From Callipepla californica brunnescens (taxonomy: Eukaryota > Chordata > Aves > Galliformes > Odontophoridae): a stretch of DNA of 64,000 bases. A program made the translations under genes and the position numbers. Below the pieces are notes generated by a model, which saw nothing but the letters and a program-made list of their open reading frames with translations, was not told the DNA's origin and did no database searches. Of this stretch, positions 24,906 to 37,340 are shown piece by piece (position 1 is the stretch's first letter; every line of letters begins with the position of its first letter). The stretch lies in assembly GCA_023055505.1 (NCBI GenBank), contig JALIRH010000004.1, forward strand, positions 14,193,368-14,257,367, written 5' to 3'.

Positions 24906-25608
24906 TAATGTCTTATTAAAAGCTTAGAATGCTGAAAAGAAATAGGCTATAAAATTTAAACCAGCATGCTATTTGTTTGCCTGTTTGTTTTGATAAAATG
25001 TTATTTTACCCAAAATAGAACATAAACTAAAAGACAATAATGGAGATCCTAGTGGTCTGTTTCACCTGTGGGAATTTGTTAGGATAGCTTTACCTTGTGG
25101 TTTTTAAGACCATTTTATGTAATGTACACAGATGTCAATGTGTCAGCATTAAATCCTGTTTATTTATGGCAGATAATAATGATGTCTTGCAGCCTCTCTC
25201 CAGCTGATGATCTACAATAGTGACTTCAGCTGTTTGATGAATATTTAACCTTGCCTTTGCTACCATACCCTGCTATCATATCCACATGAAATTCCAGCTG
25301 CTACCTCAATCTTTGTTTTTAAAAAGCAAATAGGTTTTTCATTCAGCTTCAGGAATTGGAAAAGTTGAAAGATGGATGACACAAGACAGGAGTTTCCACA
25401 GGACACTCTTTACAAAGAGTTGGAAGAACTGCAGGATAAATTCTACATGAAAGATGCAGAATCTCCCAATCAGACTGCATGCCAGATCAGCTGTATTTAT
25501 AATTCTAATAATGCTATAAATATATTAATTATTATAGAGCACTAGTTCACAGAGGTGCAGGATATTAAAATTCACAGTTACTGAATGATCATAATGCAAA
25601 CTATTTCA

Positions 25609-25615
25609 GTATATG

Positions 25616-25657
<42 letters not shown>

Positions 25658-25670
25658 CATATATATAATA
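25609..25670. repeat. (CA)n/(TA)n compound microsatellite
   Basis: An uninterrupted AC run of about 13 units at 25621-25647 is flanked by TA and TATG repeats on both sides. Such loci are usually length-polymorphic. Confidence 0.97.
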
Positions 25671-26050
25671 ACCTGAAGTAATCTACTGATGTTTTCTGAA
25701 CTCTGGGATCTTCCTTTGCCTTACAGTTTAACCAGTTCTGGTGGAGGCCATCTCAGTGTAGATGAGACACATCTTAATCTGTAACATTAATGAGGAAGAT
25801 ATTTGCAATCTCATATCTAAGATTGCTGAACCGCAGCAAGAAATATCTGCTTCTTCTATAAAAGAAGAAAAAAAACAAAATGGAGAGGAATTTGGTTCCA
25901 TGCATTTGTTATCCATTTGTTATGGTAATAATAATTTCCAAGCAACCCAGGACCTTCCATGAAACCTTAATTGGTGTAGTGCTGATGCATGCTTTCGCTA
26001 TAGAGAAGGAAACTGATGCCTTGTCTGATAGCCAGTCTTTGTCTCACTTT

Positions 26051-26255
26051 CACTGAATCACAGAACTGCAGGGGGTGGAAGGGACCTCAAGTAACAGAGT
26101 CCAAGCTCCCTTCCAAAGCAGGCACCTTACAATAGGTTGCACAGGTAGGCATCCAGATGAGTCATGAATATCTCCATAGAAGGAGACTCCACAATCTCTC
26201 TGGGCAACCTGTTCCAGTGCTCTGCCTCCCTCACCATAAAGTTCTGCATCCTTCC
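26051..26255 (-). mobile_element. CR1 LINE fragment (3' end)
   Basis: A short CR1 copy on the minus strand. Diagnostic blocks are ACTGAATCACAGAACTGCAG, GGGTGGAAGGGACCTCAAG, and the run GAATATCTCCATAGAAGGAG, ACTCCACAATCTCTCTGGGC, AACCTGTTCCAGTGCTCTG. Only 3' untranslated and far C-terminal sequence remains. The right edge beyond 26255 is diverged and passes into a TATCC tandem triplet. Confidence 0.9.
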
Positions 26256-27105
26256 TATCCTATCCTATCTTCTAAAACCAGGACCAAAGGGATGTGTCTC
26301 CCTCGGCCACACATTCCAGTACATTACATCTCCATTCTGAATATGCTTCGAGAGCAGGTAGTTGACAGGACACAATACAAAGTAGCATATAGCAATAATT
26401 ATAAGATGGGAGTGCGTCGACATTTTGTAGAGCTACACAAATGGGGGACTCTCATCTGGTCTGGAAATACCTTTCTTTTGCACTGGTGCAAAGGTTTGAA
26501 AGTGTCTGCAGGAATGCAGTTTCTCCATCTGACATCCCAGATAATTTAAGTGCTTCCTTCTGTGTAAGAAGGGAAGAAATATACCATGCAGTCTAAAATG
26601 AAGCATCTAGACTGAACAAATTGTCTCACCTTGGATTACTGCTTTCGGTTGGACAAACTGTAGCCACAGGAAATAAAACCTAAGAATGTTCTGAGTTTTC
26701 CTTGTCACTATTCTACATACCTAACAAAGCACAAGCAAAAGCCACTGGTGGGTATTTTAATGCCTTCACATATTTGCTTGTCTAGAGAAGGGCGTACCTC
26801 ATTGCTGCTAAATTCTGAACAAGTCTTATAATTTCCATTAAAGTTCTCACAACAAAACCAGGTTTTTGAGCTTGGATTTCCCCCCCCACCCCCCCACCCC
26901 CATTTTTTTTCTTTAAATATTTTTTTGAGCAACACTGTTTAGAGGAAAAAACAAGCTCCTTGAAAAAATAAAGCTACAGCTTTTATATTTTTTTTACCTG
27001 AAAGCATCTATTTTAGTTAAATTGTCAAAATATGTCAGTCTCTTGACAGCTAGAAATTATGTGGGTGTCTCATAATAAGGAAAACTATTTTGTTTTTAAT
27101 TGCAG
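26256..27105. other. No gene recognised; C-rich tract
   Basis: AT-rich except for the homopurine/homopyrimidine tract at 26880-26901, listed separately. No convincing exon. Confidence 0.45.
26880..26901. repeat. C-run tract, quadruplex-prone on the minus strand
   Basis: C8-A-C7-A-C5. The minus strand is three G runs separated by single T. The longer runs could fold as a G-quadruplex. Confidence 0.9.
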
Positions 27106-27272
27106 CAGCATCTGGAGGAGTGTCCAATCTTATCAGTAGCTCATGCCTATCTAATTTAAAGAGCTGCCAGCTGGTTCACACTGCACACAAGTTTCATTTG
27201 CTTTACTGTAGGAATCTGAAGAACTCCACTGAAGCAAGACATACTGAACAGCGCTCAGTGTTACTTCCCAAG
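27106..27272 (+). other. Candidate plus-strand exon (unproven)
   Basis: This is the strongest exon-shaped segment in the window. It has a TTTTGTTTTTAATTGCAG acceptor (with a NAGNAG tandem option), 55 open codons in a single frame, and a CCCAAG/GTATGA donor. The peptide includes GGVSNLISSSCLSNLKSCQL and is serine/cysteine-rich. It enters in the phase left by 23811-23897 and ends on a codon boundary. I recognise no domain. An untranslated or long non-coding RNA exon is an equally good reading. Confidence 0.3.
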
Positions 27273-27399
27273 GTATGATAACATCTTTGTGATGTTATGA
27301 TGCACTTCACTGGGAGCTCTTATCAATAGTACTAAGCTGAAGTTTTGAAGGTATTTGACCAGGCAGCTGTTTTCTTACATATTCAGATTAATATTTCAG

Positions 27400-27482
27400 A
27401 AAATCAAGAGCAGAAATACTGTTGTTGCTTCAATGCATATGCCATTCATCCTGAACTCTGACATTATAAATGTTGAATACTT
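27400..27482 (+). other. Candidate plus-strand exon (unproven)
   Basis: A TTAATATTTCAG acceptor is followed by 27 open codons in the expected phase (KIKSRNTVVASMHMPFILN and onward) and a mediocre GTAATT donor. The intron from 27272 would be 127 bp. Confidence 0.17.
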
Positions 27483-27949
27483 GTAATTTATGTTATCAAT
27501 ACATTGTATTTTTTTGCCTAATGCACAAGACTTTATTATTCTCTATAGAATTATCGGCCATGTTAAGACTAAAGCTGTAGTCTTTGACAATCAGTAATGC
27601 TCCTAAGAAATAATATACTGGCTAAAGCCTCCTAGAGAAAACATTCATAATAAATAGCATGATTGTCCTAAATTTGTTCTGATTGTGGGTTTTTGTAGTT
27701 GTTTGTTTTCCCCTAACTCTAAGAAACACTTTCAAGTGGAAAGATTCTGTCCACATGGAAGACATACAGTCACAATGATTTAAGACCTCAGGGCTTGTAA
27801 GGTTTAAGATGTCTCTTTCCTTTCTGAAACTGCAGACTATTGAATCTACAAGTGTCTTTGGAGGTTCACAGAGAGAAAAGCCAGCTTAGATCACCATTTC
27901 TATCTTCCCAGCACAGCTTCTATGAATTTTTTTTCATGTTTTTGTGCAG

Positions 27950-28027
27950 TCCAGTTTTACAAGCCTCCACAGATAGGAGCTCTAATTATCTCCCGGGGGA
28001 AAATTATCCCACAGACTGTCATTCTTG
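27950..28027 (+). other. Candidate plus-strand exon (unproven)
   Basis: A T-rich tract then GTGCAG acceptor and a CTTG/GTAAAG donor bound 78 bp. Two frames are open. One reads QFYKPPQIGALIISRGKII and looks most protein-like. The other fits the phases of the neighbouring blocks. The two criteria disagree, which lowers confidence in the chain. Confidence 0.22.
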
Positions 28028-28183
28028 GTAAAGAGCAAAGTGAATCCAGACCTCTCTGTAGTAAGCCTACAGTGACAAATTCCCAACGTGACTGGACAGG
28101 CAGAGCCTGATCTCCCTTGATCACAATGTCTATGTCTGAAACAGCTTTAACCAGGAAGCTCAGTATGGTGAGCACTAGGACTG

Positions 28184-29130
28184 AAATCACAGAATCATGG
28201 AATCATGGACTGATTTGATTTGGAAAGGACCTTTAAGATCATCTAGTTCCAAAGCTCCTTGGTATAGGCAGAGACACTTCTCTCTAGACCAGGCTGCTAA
28301 AAGTCCCACGCAGCCTGGCCCTGAATGCTTCCAGGGAGGGAGCAATTACTACTACACTGGGCAACTTGTTCCAGCATCTCAGAACCTTCACAGTAAAGAA
28401 TTTCTTCTAAACGTCTTGTCTAAATATACACTCTTCCATTTTAAAATAATTTCCCTAGTGCTGTCACTACCTGTCTTTATAAAAATCCCTTCCCCGCTTT
28501 CCAGTAGGACCCCTTCAGGTACTAGATTATCACTATAACATCTCTGAAGAGCCCCAACTCCCTCAGCTTGTCCTCATAGGGGAGGTGCTCCCGCCCTCTG
28601 ATCATTGTCTTGGCCCTCCTCTGGACCTGCTCCAACAACTCCATGTCCTTGTGTTGGGTGCCCCAGAACAGGATGCAGAGTAGAGGGCAGAATCACCTCC
28701 CTCAACCTGCTGATCACACTTCTCTTGATACAACCCAGGATACAATTATCCTTCTGGGCAGCATGCACACATTGCCAGTTCATACTGAATCTTTCATCAA
28801 CCAGCAATCACAAATCCTTCTACTCAGGGCTGCTCTCAAGCCTTTCTCCACCAAACTTGTATCTGTGCTTGAGGTTGCCCCAACCCAGTTGCAGGACTTT
28901 CCATTTGCCCTTGTTGAACTTTATGGGGTTGGCATGGGCGTACCTCTCAAGCCTGTCCAGGTCCCTCTAGATAGCACCCCTTCCCTCTAGTGCATCAGCT
29001 GCACCACTCAGCTTGGTGTCATCTGCAAATATGATGAGGGTGCACCTGATCCCACTGTCCATGTTGCCTATAAAGATATTAAATAACACCGGTCCCAACA
29101 CTGATCCCCGAGGAATGCCACTTGTCACTC
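28184..29130 (-). mobile_element. CR1 LINE fragment, 3' part, with RT remnant
   Basis: This second long CR1 copy, also on the minus strand, is from a different subfamily than the one at 22445. Its 3' end (CAGAATCATGGAATCATGGA) lies at the left. From the right the reverse-transcriptase frame starts at [17 protein letters not shown] and has FADD at 29018-29029. That frame contains three stop codons and is broken by a frameshift near 28665, after which the C-terminal region continues in another frame. The 5' part is missing. Confidence 0.95.
28574..29130 (-). pseudogene. CR1 reverse transcriptase C-terminal pseudogene
   Basis: This is the decayed polymerase end in the CR1 copy. The active-site FADDTKLSG block is intact. 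Stops follow soon after (first after EGRGAI), and a frameshift near 28665 separates the frame from the conserved C-terminus. No endonuclease or upstream palm motif is present, so it is inactive. Confidence 0.88.
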
Positions 29131-32100
29131 AAATCTTAGGACAAGCTGTAACACAAGTTAAAGTTGCTCTGACCCTCTTAGATCACATTCTCACTTCCTC
29201 ACATCTTGCTAGACTATCCCAGTGTGGGCAGGAGATATGTTACAAATTCTACTCCTCATACTTGGAATGTTTCATTAAAACCCCGTTTCATTAAAATCCA
29301 GTAAAATATTTTCAAAGGCATAAGGTAACCTTGTGCATAGATGATGACTTTGCAAAGCCTGGAAATAGTAGGAAACTATAAAAAATGACTTGTGGTATTG
29401 CCCCACTCAAGCTTTAAATCTAACCATACTCCAACAATTCTTATTTAAAGGTGCTGTAAAATCACCAATTTGCATTCTGACCTCTGATTTTCCTTAAAAT
29501 ATAACATTAAAAATATATGACAGTACATACTTCTTCTATGAGCAGTAATACATGCAATTTATCTTTGGAAAAGATTGTACTGTAAATACAGCAGATGCAT
29601 ACAAATTGTTTCTCCGCATTGTAATAATGTGCGCATGAATAGTTTCTCTTGTCATGTTTGAACGATCAGAATATTATATTTTAAGAAACATAATTTATTC
29701 TTACTTCTATTTGTTTTTAAAAAAACACAAGCAATTATACATGCTTTAACAACCAGTACCATGTAATCTCGTCTTTTATATTTCTGTACTTGAAAATATT
29801 GCTTAAGGGTATGAGACTCACATATTTCATCTGAAGCCTCATTAAAAGTGTTCTGGATGAAGCACAAATAATAACTGAAAAAAAGGAAGTTATACTACTT
29901 CCTCCACCCCATCTTCTAGCCAAATTTATAAATATCACCATGATATTAAAACTTTTAGTATGTTATAAAGAAAATCAGAATAATGCACAAACAGTATTAC
30001 GGTAGGAAGTAGGAAATCCAAAATTTGTGACACAAGAAACAGCATGCAAGGTAGCTAATCTTTCAGAAATCTTGGTAGAATGAGAAACAGCAAATATGCT
30101 GGTTGTTCTAAATGGTAACTTTGTGAAGTAACCTTTGCAGAGTGTCACACACAACAATGTGTTGCAACCAGGGATCGATTTTCAGACTTGGTTTTAGATG
30201 AGAGAGGATAGACAGTATTTGGGTAATGCATTTCACTGTCTTTGGGCAAAAAATGCTGATCCATTTCCTTCTTTTTATGTGGCGGAGTATGTTTGGCAAA
30301 CCATGACTGAACACTGTGCATTCATCTGGTATAGATACTCTCTTGCAGCTACACACACAGTGTCCACTGATTATGGGAAGTGACAATGTCAGACTACAAC
30401 AAACTCATTTTCTTTATTCCGGCTTTTTACACTTGTCAATATAAGAGCAATGTTTCTCCCATATCCTTAGCATAACTTTCAGCTTTTGTCAACTTTTTAC
30501 AACGTTTCAGCTTTGAATATATTTTTTTCAGTCTCATATATACGAACAGTTTGGTTAGGACATGTAAAAACAGGAAGTGTTAGGACTCGTTTTTCAGTCT
30601 ATTCAAACCGAAGGCCTAGGAAGGCTGCAGCATGAGTTTGCATTTAGTTTGGTTAGCTCTTTAAAAATATTAATAAGAAATTAGTTTCTTCCAGAGAATA
30701 CAGTAATGTTGAAAAACAACAATTTAATAGAAAGGGAAAAATAAGCTTCCTCTGTTTCCTTGATGTCAATAGAATATAGATAGTGGTATTTTAAGTCCCT
30801 TCTCCCTACTTGATATATTTTGAACAGAATGATTTATGATCAAATTTGAGATCAGTTTTGATGGGATTATATACTGCCCATGACAGTATATTCTGAAGAC
30901 AGACCACGAAGACATCAAAGAGACTTTGTTGCTGAAACATAACTTTCTTCTAGAAAATAAGCTGATGCAATCCATTCACAGCACACTGGCAACAGAACAG
31001 CCAAGAAACAAAAATACCCTTATTGTCCTGAAATGCTTTTTTTTTTTTTTTAGCACAAAACAAGACTCTCGTGAACACTTACTTTGGAAAGATCTTGCCA
31101 GAGTTTTTATATAGACAAATGAATTCTCCTTGACTATATTTCACCTATTTATATACTCTCAATCCTTAAGATAAGACAGAAAAATAGAAGTATGTGTCTC
31201 CCGTAAAGAAGAAAAAATCAAAAATCAAAAATAAATTCACAGAATTAAGGAAGCAACAGATGAACAGATGCCCTGACTTACCCACAAGCACTATAAGATC
31301 CAAATTGCATTAAAAAGCTATAAGCTTGAGTTTTCATGAAATTTTCATTCTATCTGTGGTGTTCATTTATAGAAATCAAAGTAATTGAAGATAATTCACG
31401 ATCAGAAACAAGCATTCAATGAATTTCCCAGATAACTTTGCTCAACTAGAATAGTTTTCTAGCCAGATAAAAAGTGTGGGAAGAACCAGAGGACTAGCAG
31501 TAGGTCTGTATTTTCTTTTGTATTCCCCCAGAACACTGATATCCATCATTTATTCCAAAGTGAAATTAAACAATTTAGCAATTAGCTTCAAACATTTGTC
31601 GTTCACATTCTTGAACATTTCAGAAGACCTGTTATCCCTATCTGGGGAAAGAAATTCCAAGAAACAAGTTGTACCTCTTCAGGTTTGTTAGCTCTAAATC
31701 TAACATTGTAATTTAAATCATTTCTGACCCAATTTTTCAGAATAGAATTAAGTATTTTAAAAAAGTCAATTCTTATTTAGCAAAAAAATCAGATCCAGAG
31801 TTACCACCTCTGCTATTATTAGCCAAGTCCACCTATCTTGAATAATCTCAAATCATTTTTAATTAATCCAGATATTGAAGGATAAATTTCATTGCAGCTG
31901 ACCTTTCTGTCCTATTCCATGTTTCACATAAAGTATTTTTATTAGTAATATTTCAGACATTGCCTCTTTGATTTCACAGTTTTACATTAAGTTTAAGGAG
32001 GCTTTGCTTTCATGGTCTGGAACTGTTCATTATGAGAAAGTTGTTTAGCTTTGAAAAAAATTTTCTGATACCATACTGTTAATAGTGTTGAACAGAATAA

Positions 32101-35100
32101 CTGAAAACTGTTTAATGCCAAATCTTGTACAGTTGACCTTATGGGATGACAAAAACATGCGGAGTAGGATTCATCTAGTCTACTTTCAGCTATGCTTAAT
32201 CAACTCTATTAACTTTAGTCAAATCATTAAAATGAAAATATCTATCAACATCTGTCTTTGTACATTAAGTAAGAATAAAACTCTTGTGACATCTAAATCA
32301 TATACTGGACTTCCACAGCTGAATCTGGAAGAGGCAAATGACACCTGCAGTTCCTCAATAAATGCTAACATTAAATCTCACAGTGAGTAACTATCCACCA
32401 GTTAAATAAATAGTGCTGCAGATTGCCCCCTGCAATTATGAGCAGTGATTGTCCCATGTCAGTCTAACACTTCTCTTTACTTTTTAATAAAAAAAACAGT
32501 ACACATTTAGACATATTAATTAGTAAACAAAAATTTCAAGCACTTGTTTTAATTTAAATGAATAAAATGTATCTACATAAACCAAAAAACAAACAAACAA
32601 AAAAATCACAAAAATCATCCAATATCGCTCTACGTGAGATTAACTTTGAATATGCCTCTACATGGAAAATGAAGATGGCATGGATGACTGATTCAAAATC
32701 CTGAATTGGATCTTTCTGAGTTTTGAAGAGAGATTTCATGTAAGAGTTAGTTGAGTACTGTACATACAGAAGACAAACTTTGTTCTGGCACTATTAATGC
32801 TGTATTAATCATTTACATCTCACCAATCTGTAAGAAAGGAACATTATTCAGACCAATGGAGGTTATTTTTTCCACTTAGATTTTAAAGGGTATCCAGAGC
32901 TGTTTACCAGCAGACAGAATATTCATCTCACTGGAATCTAGGTTTATTACTCCAGATTACAGATCATTCTTGAAATATTACAAGAAGACTAGAATATGAT
33001 GGCAAATCTCTATGCAAACTTGAAATAACAAAAGAAAATAAAGTAAATAACTGAGAGTGATAAAGCGTTGTATTATCTTCCCTGTTAGCATCTTCCATAC
33101 TGTGTTAAGAAATGAAGAATTTTTCATTTAATATACCATTCAGTAGGAAAAAAAAAGGCATATCTCTGTAGAGCAAATGTAAATTGGTTTTAAATGAAGA
33201 ATCAAGCAGACTACTACACCAGTTGTATGTTCTGAGGTGTAACTAAATAACTTTCAGCCAAACTCTAGGTGAAAAAGTCTGCTATCCTAACAGCTGCCTA
33301 TACTTCCATGCACAGATTTAAAGGAAGGTTTAGATCATTATTAAAACAGGGAATAAAGAAGGTACAGATAGTGAATTTTCAGCACTATGTATTGTTCTTC
33401 CATCTTCACATTACAAATTTATTGCATTTACAAGCCATGAGATTTGACAGTATGTTTTCTTGGCTTATTAATTTTTACTAATTCTAACAGGGATATGCTC
33501 AGCGTCCAGTGTCTCACAGAAAATTCCCTACTTAATGATTTTAGTAAGATCGATTTTGGAGACACATTAATAGCCAAAAGAACAAATATACTGATGCCAC
33601 TTCTAACAGTTACTGGATCTCATGCAGCTTCACCACCAGGAGGGCAGCAGGGTGTCTCTTTCTCCTCCCTTCTCATAGTCCTGTTGGAGTTCAGTGGAGA
33701 CTGGAGGATCACGCTTGCTTGCTTGCTCCTTGGTGTACCCATCCACACCTACATCTTTTCTCGGCTCATCCCAGGGTTCCTTCTGTGGAGTTCCCACAAA
33801 TCTCCTTGCAAATGACAGATTTATCTATGGTTTCATGAACCACCTCCACTTCCCTTCTTTCTGAGCTCTGCACGTGGCAAGACTCTGTTTCTGGTACCCT
33901 AGCTGCACCAAAGTCTGCCTTGATTTAGTACATTAGACATGAATTCTAGAAAGTATATGTGTTTTCAAGTAATTTGCTGAAATAGGGTTTAAATATCATT
34001 ATTTGTTCCCTGGAGACATGCTGTTGTGATTCTTGGCAACGTTGTTATTTATACTGCACCATGAGCATGTATCAGTCAACAAACGTTTCAGACTTATTTG
34101 AACATCTGCTTAACCTCTTCCATTATTCTAAACCTTGACAGTTAAAATGAAAGAGAGGAAAACAAAAAATGAGAAATAGATCACATCTTGGGACTAGCAA
34201 TTGTGCAGCACTGAATATAGATTAGAGTTCTTGATACATCCTGCTAAGTACCACATCAGAGTCAATAAAAGTAAATGGGAGATATGACTGATATAAGGAC
34301 TGGCATCACTGAGTCACTCTCCCAGGCAGCCCATGAAAAAAGGCTTTGTGCTATCCTCCCACATGGAACTGATTTTCATCTAGCACTGCGGTCCTCCAAC
34401 TCCCTTTCAAGTTAGATTGCCTAACCTGTTCCATAGTGAGCTAGGAGCTCATCTTCACCTCCAAAATCTCAGGTTCGCACCTGAGACAATCCTGCAGTAA
34501 TTTAACACTGAACAATTTTTAATATAAAGTTTCAAATTATTATGATTCTTTTATCTTTAGCTGTACCTTTACTCAGAAGTATACAAATTGCTGAATGGAA
34601 GACAGGAGCAGACCTGGCCAGGTAACAGTGACTGAATAATTGAGAACATGTGTGAGCAGTACTATGCACATATACATGTGTGACCAACTCATGGTTACTG
34701 GAACTAGAAAACCCAAGTTCTTCTTTAATAATTGCATTCTTCAGAAATATTTTTATGCATTTCGTTTTTCCCTAAAAACCAGTGTATGTGATTGCCCAGC
34801 ACCTACACATGCCTATTTTGGCAAAACATACAGTGCGAGCAGAAGAAAGCAAGCAAGTGATTGAACCACATCCTTCAACCATTAGCAGTCAGGACTGAGG
34901 TGTCATATCTCTTCAGTGACTTCTGTAGACCAGAGCTTTACTTTTCAAAAGAAAGAAAAGCTTTGGCAAGCAGAATCCACCACCATTTCTTTGCTCTATT
35001 TCCTTTTCAGCTGGAACAGTGTTGGATCGAATACTTATGGATTTATAGAGGTAGGGTCTAAAGAAAGTTGTAGATTAGTAGGAGTAAAGGGTTGAAGAGA

Positions 35101-35135
35101 TAAGATATAATAAGAATGATGATTTTTCTCCACAG
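29131..35135. other. No gene or repeat family recognised
   Basis: Six kilobases of AT-rich DNA with short A-rich tracts (31038-31051, 32584-32606). The patch 33600-33830 is GC-richer and has a 123-codon open frame on the plus strand (33444-33815), without splice or family support. Confidence 0.45.
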
Positions 35136-35206
35136 TTTGATCCTAGGCATCATTCATAAAAACTTACAGCCCGATGAAGTGCTGTCCATCCTTGACAAAA
35201 ACACAG
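35136..35206 (+). other. Candidate plus-strand exon (unproven)
   Basis: A TTTTTCTCCACAG acceptor and an ACACAG/GTAATC donor bound 71 bp. Two frames have stops and the third is open (LILGIIHKNLQPDEVLSILD). The context is good and the peptide looks like a helical segment. It starts with one base completing a codon, compatible with the phase-matching frame of 27950-28027. No family recognised. Confidence 0.27.
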
Positions 35207-36235
35207 GTAATCAGTGAAATCATACTTTATTTCAAACAAGTTATCTGCACAGTTTGATAGAGAAGCAATATATCTGATGAAAAGACTCAAATGATTTCTA
35301 GCAATTCACATGTTTCTAAAAGACCAAGTATATTCTTGAACACTTAGGAAACAGTTACTGACTAGGACAGGCTGTTGAATTGGAGAGACAGTGGACTGAG
35401 CCTTAGCAATCCTGGTGAGAGATGAAGGTGAACACTTCACTTACCACTTACTACTTGAGTTAACAGGTTTCAGCACTCCTACTGTGAAACCTTTGGTTCC
35501 CGTTAATGAGGACAGAGCTTCTTGCTTAACTCCACTACAGAAATGTATATACAGAGATGCAAGAGTGAAGACTCAGCTGGAGGCTACATCTTTCACAAGA
35601 TCCTGAAAGCATGTTTTCTTTCATTTACCTCCTGGAAAGGAGCCAGGAAGAAGGCTGTTAGGATGCTTCTCCTTTCTGGATGAACTGGAAGGGAGGAGGA
35701 TCATATTTGGAAAAGCCATAAAAGAGGAAGTATATGCTTCTATAAAAATTTACTTGAATTTAGATGAGTTCTTAATTTTGTTTTCTATGATGTATATAAA
35801 TATGCACCATGTTTAGGTTGCCCAGGTAGTTTTATTCTCATATGAAGATTCAAAACATGTTTATAAAATAAAATTTGTGTAATTAATTAGGGGAAAATAC
35901 ACTACATTCAAAGACCAGCTCTCTTGAACAGTAAGAACAGAAATGTCCCCATGAAAGAGTCTATAAAACTTTGTTACCAAAGTCAATAAAATATATAGTG
36001 TATGTTTTCACCTGAAACATTAAAATACTCTCTGGAAATTCCTATCCCAAATATAAGTGCGTATTTGACTACTCATGGTACCATGTAATTTATCAAATAA
36101 TAAATCTCTGCAGAGGACAAACACATTAGAGTCAGCAAAGTCATGCTGTTGTGAAAAAGCATCACACTGGGAAGTATAAACAGGCATACAGACTGAAAGA
36201 CATGCAGTAATTACTGCTTTCAGCATGGGTGATGC
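35207..36235. other. No gene recognised
   Basis: AT-rich DNA. A minus-strand open frame overlapping 36020-36304 runs into the CR1-like element and is not called. Confidence 0.45.
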
Positions 36236-36530
36236 CTTAGGTGATGTACTGTGTTCATTTTGGGCACCACAATTCAAAAATGAAGTGGACCATTTGGACA
36301 GCAAAAAGATTGATCAACCATCTAAAAGTTATGACTTTTGGAGGAAGAGAGAACACACCAGACTTATTAAGTCTACAAAAAGGAAAATTTAGGGGAGACA
36401 CAGTAACAGTCTACAGATATGTACTGCCTTCTGTCAAAGATGAATAAGTTACTCACTTGTCCCTGGTGAACAGGACAGGAAATAAAGCTTTAAATTGCAG
36501 AAAGGAAGTTTCCACTTAAAAACTTGTGGA
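36236..36530 (+). mobile_element. Old, diverged CR1-like LINE fragment
   Basis: The plus-strand frame 36241-36447 resembles the CR1 reverse-transcriptase C-terminus. YCVHFG lies where CR1 has YCVQFW, and LLSLQKGKFRGDTVTVYRY where CR1 has a FSLEKRRLRGDLIALYNY-like block. It is followed by sequence like the CR1 segment after the stop (GAACAGGACAGGAAATAA). Divergence is much higher than in the other copies and internal deletions are present, so this is an ancient insertion. Confidence 0.65.
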
Positions 36531-37187
36531 GTAAAAATGAATCTAAAGCACACAGAGGTGACATATTAAAATTTACTATGACTAAGAAGCTTTAACCAAT
36601 GATAATCTGTAGGAAGTAAAATAAATGCATATTTTTCAGGAATGACTTGTGTGCATGTGAAGTCATTTTGAGGAAAGGATCAACTTAATGTTACTTTTTT
36701 CCTGCTTTTTTATAATATTCTGAGATGCCTGACAGTGTATTCGGGTGCATTTCAAGTCTGGAATAAGAGGAGACTGTGATACTTCTTTATATGATTTGAA
36801 GCACAGGCTGCTTGGCTCAGACCAAAGATTAATTTAGACAAATATTTTGTGTCTGGCAACAGATGCTTAGAAGAAGTATAGGAAAAAGAACAGGATATTT
36901 GTAGAGAAACCTGTATACTTAGCTCCCAACTAGTAGCTATTGTATCTGTTCCTAGTTAGACACACTGAGCCTTATAGTGTCCATGGGTAACCATGTTTAA
37001 CAACATGAAGATGGATTTATCCTTCAAGAATTCATTTCATTACATAAGAACAATCAAATTTGAAAGCTAAAATTTGTGTACAAGCCTAGCACTCAAAGAA
37101 ACAGAAACTTTCATGCTAAAGAGTAAAAAAATATTAACTGAATATGTTTGATTTGTCTATTTTTAACTTTGAATAGTAGACATATAT
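36531..37187. other. No gene or repeat recognised
   Basis: AT-rich DNA between two CR1 relics. Confidence 0.5.
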
Positions 37188-37340
37188 ATGAATATCTCCA
37201 GAGAAGGAAATTCAACAGCATCTCCAATCAGCCTATTCCAGCACTCTGATACCCTTGAAGTAAATATTTTTTTCCTCAAGTTCAACTGAAACTTCCCGTG
37301 TTCCAGGTTGTACCTACTGTACTTTTCCATTTCTTAAAGA
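37188..37340 (-). mobile_element. CR1 LINE fragment
   Basis: A short minus-strand CR1 piece recognised by GAATATCTCCAGAGAAGGAA, CAGCCTATTCCAGCACTCTG, and AACTTCCCGTGTTCCAGGTTG. Both ends are missing, including the terminal repeat. Confidence 0.82.

Larger units (their letters stand above)
23898..26050. other. No gene recognised; GC-richer patch and dinucleotide repeats
   Basis: 23930-24240 is distinctly richer in GC than its surroundings, with overlapping open frames on the plus strand but no splice evidence. The TA and CA repeats listed separately follow. Confidence 0.45.

Noticed and set aside
28605..28990. Overlapping plus-strand frames of over 120 codons
   Set aside because: Antisense shadows of the second CR1 copy.
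33444..33815. 123-codon plus-strand open frame in a GC-richer patch
   Set aside because: No splice sites in register, no recognisable domain, and a GCTTGCTT repeat inside; too weak to call.
36020..36304. Minus-strand 94-codon frame near a GTGAAA donor
   Set aside because: It overlaps the CR1-like element on the opposite strand and meets a stop before the donor.
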